DNA of 64,000 nucleotides from FEN-1219 sp963810755 (GTDB lineage Bacteria > Pseudomonadota > Gammaproteobacteria > Steroidobacterales > Rariloculaceae): positions 186,001-250,000 of the forward strand of contig CAWEOP010000002.1 of assembly GCA_963810755.1 (NCBI GenBank). Reading direction: 5' to 3'. The position numbers and the translations under genes are program-made. Below, one piece after another: positions 62,128 through 64,000 of the stretch. Position 1 is the stretch's first letter. Every line of letters starts with the position of its first letter. The notes beneath the pieces were generated by a model, which saw only the letters and a program-made list of their open reading frames with translations, searched no databases and was not told the origin of the DNA.

Positions 62128-62912
62128 TCAGCGGCGCCGGCTGCGCCTCGCAACGCTTGCCGGTCACGCCGCGGCTCGCGGGCCCGAGCAAGTAGATATA
62201 AGGCAGCGTGAGGCTCCCGGGCTGCCGGCAGCGTCTCCGGGTTCTCGGCCGGATAGGCGCGCGCGCGCATCCGCGTTCGCGTCGCGCCCGGATTGATCGT
62301 GTTCACGCGAATAGACGTCTTCTCGAGCTCGTCGGCGAGCACTTGAGCGAGCCCCTCCGTGCCGAACTTCGATACCGAGTACGCGCCCCAAAACGCGCGG
62401 CCGCGGTTGCCCACGCCGCTCGTCGTGAAGAGCACCGACGCGTCTTCTGACTTGCGCAGCAGCGGCAGAAAACAGCGCGTGAGGATGAACGGGGCGGTGA
62501 GATTCACGAGCAGCACGCGCTGCCACAACGCGATGTCGTAGTGCTCGATCGGACTCCTGTCGCCGAGCACGCCCGCGTTGTGCAGGAGGCCGTCGAGCCG
62601 CCCGTAGCGGTTCTCGATCTCGTCGGTGAGCGCCTGGTACTCGGGCCCCTGGGCTCGCTCGAAATCGAGCTGGGCGACCGCGGGCTCGGGACCGAGCTCC
62701 GCGAGCTCCTGGTAGAGAGCGTCGAGCAGCTTCGCGCTGCGGCCGTGCAGCAGCACGGTCGCGCCGTGCAGCACGAGGGCGCGCGCGACGGCGCGACCGA
62801 TTCCCGCGGTGGCACCCGTGACGAGGATCACCCGACCCGCGAGCGCGTCGGCCGCGGGGCGATAATCGCGCCACGCGTCGGCGGTCACCGTGCTCTGCAC
62901 GGTGCCGTTCAA
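62046..62912 (-). CDS. Short-chain dehydrogenase (YciK-like), C-terminus frame-shifted
   Basis: A classical SDR: cofactor motif ILVTGATAGIGRAVARALVL, LDGLLHNAGVLGDRSPIEHY (NAG), the catalytic Ser in VLFTTSGVGNRGRAF, and YSVSKFGTEGLAQVLADELE (YxxxK). It most resembles YciK-type SDRs. After NPETLPAA (about 62222) the conserved end is found in another frame (SLTLPYIYLLGPASRGVTGK), reached by removing one C from a CCC run at 62216-62222. The true stop is therefore uncertain: that frame runs to 62015, and a TGA in a third frame lies at 62128-62130. The start is a TTG at 62912 overlapping the rmuC stop; GTG at 62900 or 62888 is possible. Confidence 0.8.
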   Translation of the reverse strand: MNGTVQSTVTADAWRDYRPAADALAGRVILVTGATAGIGRAVARALVLHGATVLLHGRSAKLLDALYQELAELGPEPAVAQLDFERAQGPEYQALTDEIENRYGRLDGLLHNAGVLGDRSPIEHYDIALWQRVLLVNLTAPFILTRCFLPLLRKSEDASVLFTTSGVGNRGRAFWGAYSVSKFGTEGLAQVLADELEKTSIRVNTINPGATRTRMRARAYPAENPETLPAAREPHAALYLLARAREPRRDRQALRGAAGAADQRAAFSRAAASSASRDFSRPVASAGP

Positions 62913-64000
62913 TGCGGCCGCTCCGCGACCGCGGGGCTCTCGACCGGTGTCGCGCTCGGCGGGGCTTCGGCGGGAGCTCCCGACGCGACTTCGGCGGCAC
63001 CTTCGGCAGTGCCCTCCGTCGCCCGGGCCGCGCTCGAATCATCCGCCGTATAGTCGCGCGGCGTTTCCTCGACGTCCTTCAAGGTCGCGATCCGCTGGCG
63101 CGGCTGCACGCCGAGATCCGTGAAACGCCGGGCACTCGGCAACACCATCCGCTCGAGCGAGCCGACGCTGCGGTTGAACGCCTTGACGCTGTCGGACAGC
63201 GCCTTGCCCGTGTCGTTGACGTGTGCGGCGAACGTCGTGAGGCGCTCGTAGAGCTGTACCGCCAACCCGCGTATCTCGGCGGCGTTCTCCGCGAGCGCTG
63301 TCTGCTGCCAGCCATACGCAATGGCCTTGAGCAGCGCAACCAAGCTCGTCGGCGTCGCTAGGATGATGTTCTGGCGCAGAGCTTCGTCGAGCAGCTCGGG
63401 CTTCTGCGCCAGCGCCGCGCTCAGGAACTGGTCGCCAGGTATGAACAGGATCACGAACTCCGGGCTCTTCTCGAACTGGCTCCAATAGGACTTGCTCGCG
63501 AGCTCGCGCACGCGGCCGCCGACGATCGTCGCGTGGCGATCGAGCGCCGTGCGGCGCTCCGCGTCGCCGGCGGCTTCGGTCGCCTCGAGGTACGCGTCCA
63601 GCGGAGTCTTCACGTCGACGACGAGATCGCGGCCTTCCGGCAGGTGAATCACCATGTCGGGACGGATCGCGCCCGTCTCGGTCGCCTGATGGCTCTGAGT
63701 CACGAAGTCGCAGTGCTCGACCATGCCCGCGAGCTCGACGAGCCGGCGCAGCGTGATCTCGCCCCATTGGCCGCGAACCTCCGGGCGGCGCAGCGCGCTC
63801 ACGAGATTGCGCGTCTCGGCGCTGAGCGCTTGTTGGCTCGTCGCGAGGGCCTCGAGCTGCGCGCTGATGCTGCCGTGTGTCTCGCGCCGCGCCTTGTCGA
63901 GCTCCTGCATCTGCAGCTCCGCGCGCCCGAGCGCCTCGCGGATCGGCCGCACGAGGCCGTCGATGGCCTGCTCGCGCGCCGCGAGATCGCCCTTGGCCCG
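62909..64000 (-). CDS. rmuC: DNA recombination protein RmuC (5' part beyond window)
   Basis: RmuC limits inversions between short repeats and carries a predicted nuclease-like fold. The frame is open to the right edge, so the start and much of the N-terminal coiled coil are outside. Visible: GLVRPIREALGRAELQMQEL, RRPEVRGQWGEITLRRLVEL, GAIRPDMVIHLPEGRDLVVD with VKTPLDAYLEA (nuclease-like acidic residues), QNIILATPTSLVALLKAIAY and the helical end RFTDLGVQPRQRI. A variable Ala/Glu/Pro tail follows. The stop overlaps the SDR start. Confidence 0.93.
   Translation of the reverse strand, partial: RAKGDLAAREQAIDGLVRPIREALGRAELQMQELDKARRETHGSISAQLEALATSQQALSAETRNLVSALRRPEVRGQWGEITLRRLVELAGMVEHCDFVTQSHQATETGAIRPDMVIHLPEGRDLVVDVKTPLDAYLEATEAAGDAERRTALDRHATIVGGRVRELASKSYWSQFEKSPEFVILFIPGDQFLSAALAQKPELLDEALRQNIILATPTSLVALLKAIAYGWQQTALAENAAEIRGLAVQLYERLTTFAAHVNDTGKALSDSVKAFNRSVGSLERMVLPSARRFTDLGVQPRQRIATLKDVEETPRDYTADDSSAARATEGTAEGAAEVASGAPAEAPPSATPVESPAVAERPH

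Overview
This is a high-GC (roughly 65% by eye) chromosomal window from a gammaproteobacterium. The gene order nusA-infB-rbfA-truB-rpsO-pnp, dksA-gluQ, smc-zipA-(ligA), yciB-yciI-bolA-ppiC and yciO-M50 protease-scpA-scpB-rluB is typical of that class. The Lys-rich DksA extension, the ADOP-type permease array, the PQQ dehydrogenase and the many secreted enzymes suggest the Xanthomonadales/Nevskiales/Steroidobacter side. That placement is inference.

Layout. 1-13.6 kb is core information processing: a 5'-truncated nusA, infB, rbfA, truB, rpsO and pnp on +; gluQ, dksA and queF on -; smc on +. 13.6-18 kb holds zipA, a heavily decayed ligA remnant, and a compact lower-GC island. The island has two DUF6502-like genes and a secreted protein built from about 26 copies of an 8-residue IDGSGRHS repeat. 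18-24 kb is conserved housekeeping: ppiC, bolA, yciI, yciB on -; yciO, site-2 protease, scpA, scpB, rluB on +. 24-37 kb is accessory and envelope-oriented: a secreted NmrA-like protein, RidA, a DUF4157 metallopeptidase, a PQQ dehydrogenase, a TonB-like proline-rich protein, a rhodanese/lipoprotein pair, a Tat-exported HD-like protein, an EamA transporter, a DUF5916 outer-membrane protein and a secreted MDR oxidoreductase. 37.4-53.2 kb is one long + strand array: membrane fusion protein, ABC ATPase, four ADOP/MacB-like permeases, a second ATPase, the stub of a fifth permease, an NtrC-family regulator and its histidine kinase. 53.3-64 kb has a GDSL hydrolase, a tannase/feruloyl-esterase-like protein, an O-methyltransferase, a SnoaL-like protein, a glycine-rich RRM protein, a di-haem cytochrome c peroxidase coupled to a histidine kinase, an unknown secreted protein, an SDR and a 3' part of rmuC.

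Two things stand out. First, six genes (infB, truB, the NtrC-type regulator, the tannase, the unknown protein at 61.5 kb and the SDR) each carry one frame change of the same sense: one surplus base or two missing. Four of the six lie at a C-run followed by G (or its complement). This looks like systematic consensus error, but it must be resolved before any of these genes is called broken. Second, the ligA site has been reduced to ordered fragments immediately beside the DUF6502/IDGSGRHS island. That island is the best candidate here for an undescribed system. Conserved gene blocks appear to work as transcription-translation-RNA decay (nusA to pnp), chromosome organisation (smc, scpA, scpB), and export plus its own signalling (the ADOP array with its two-component system).
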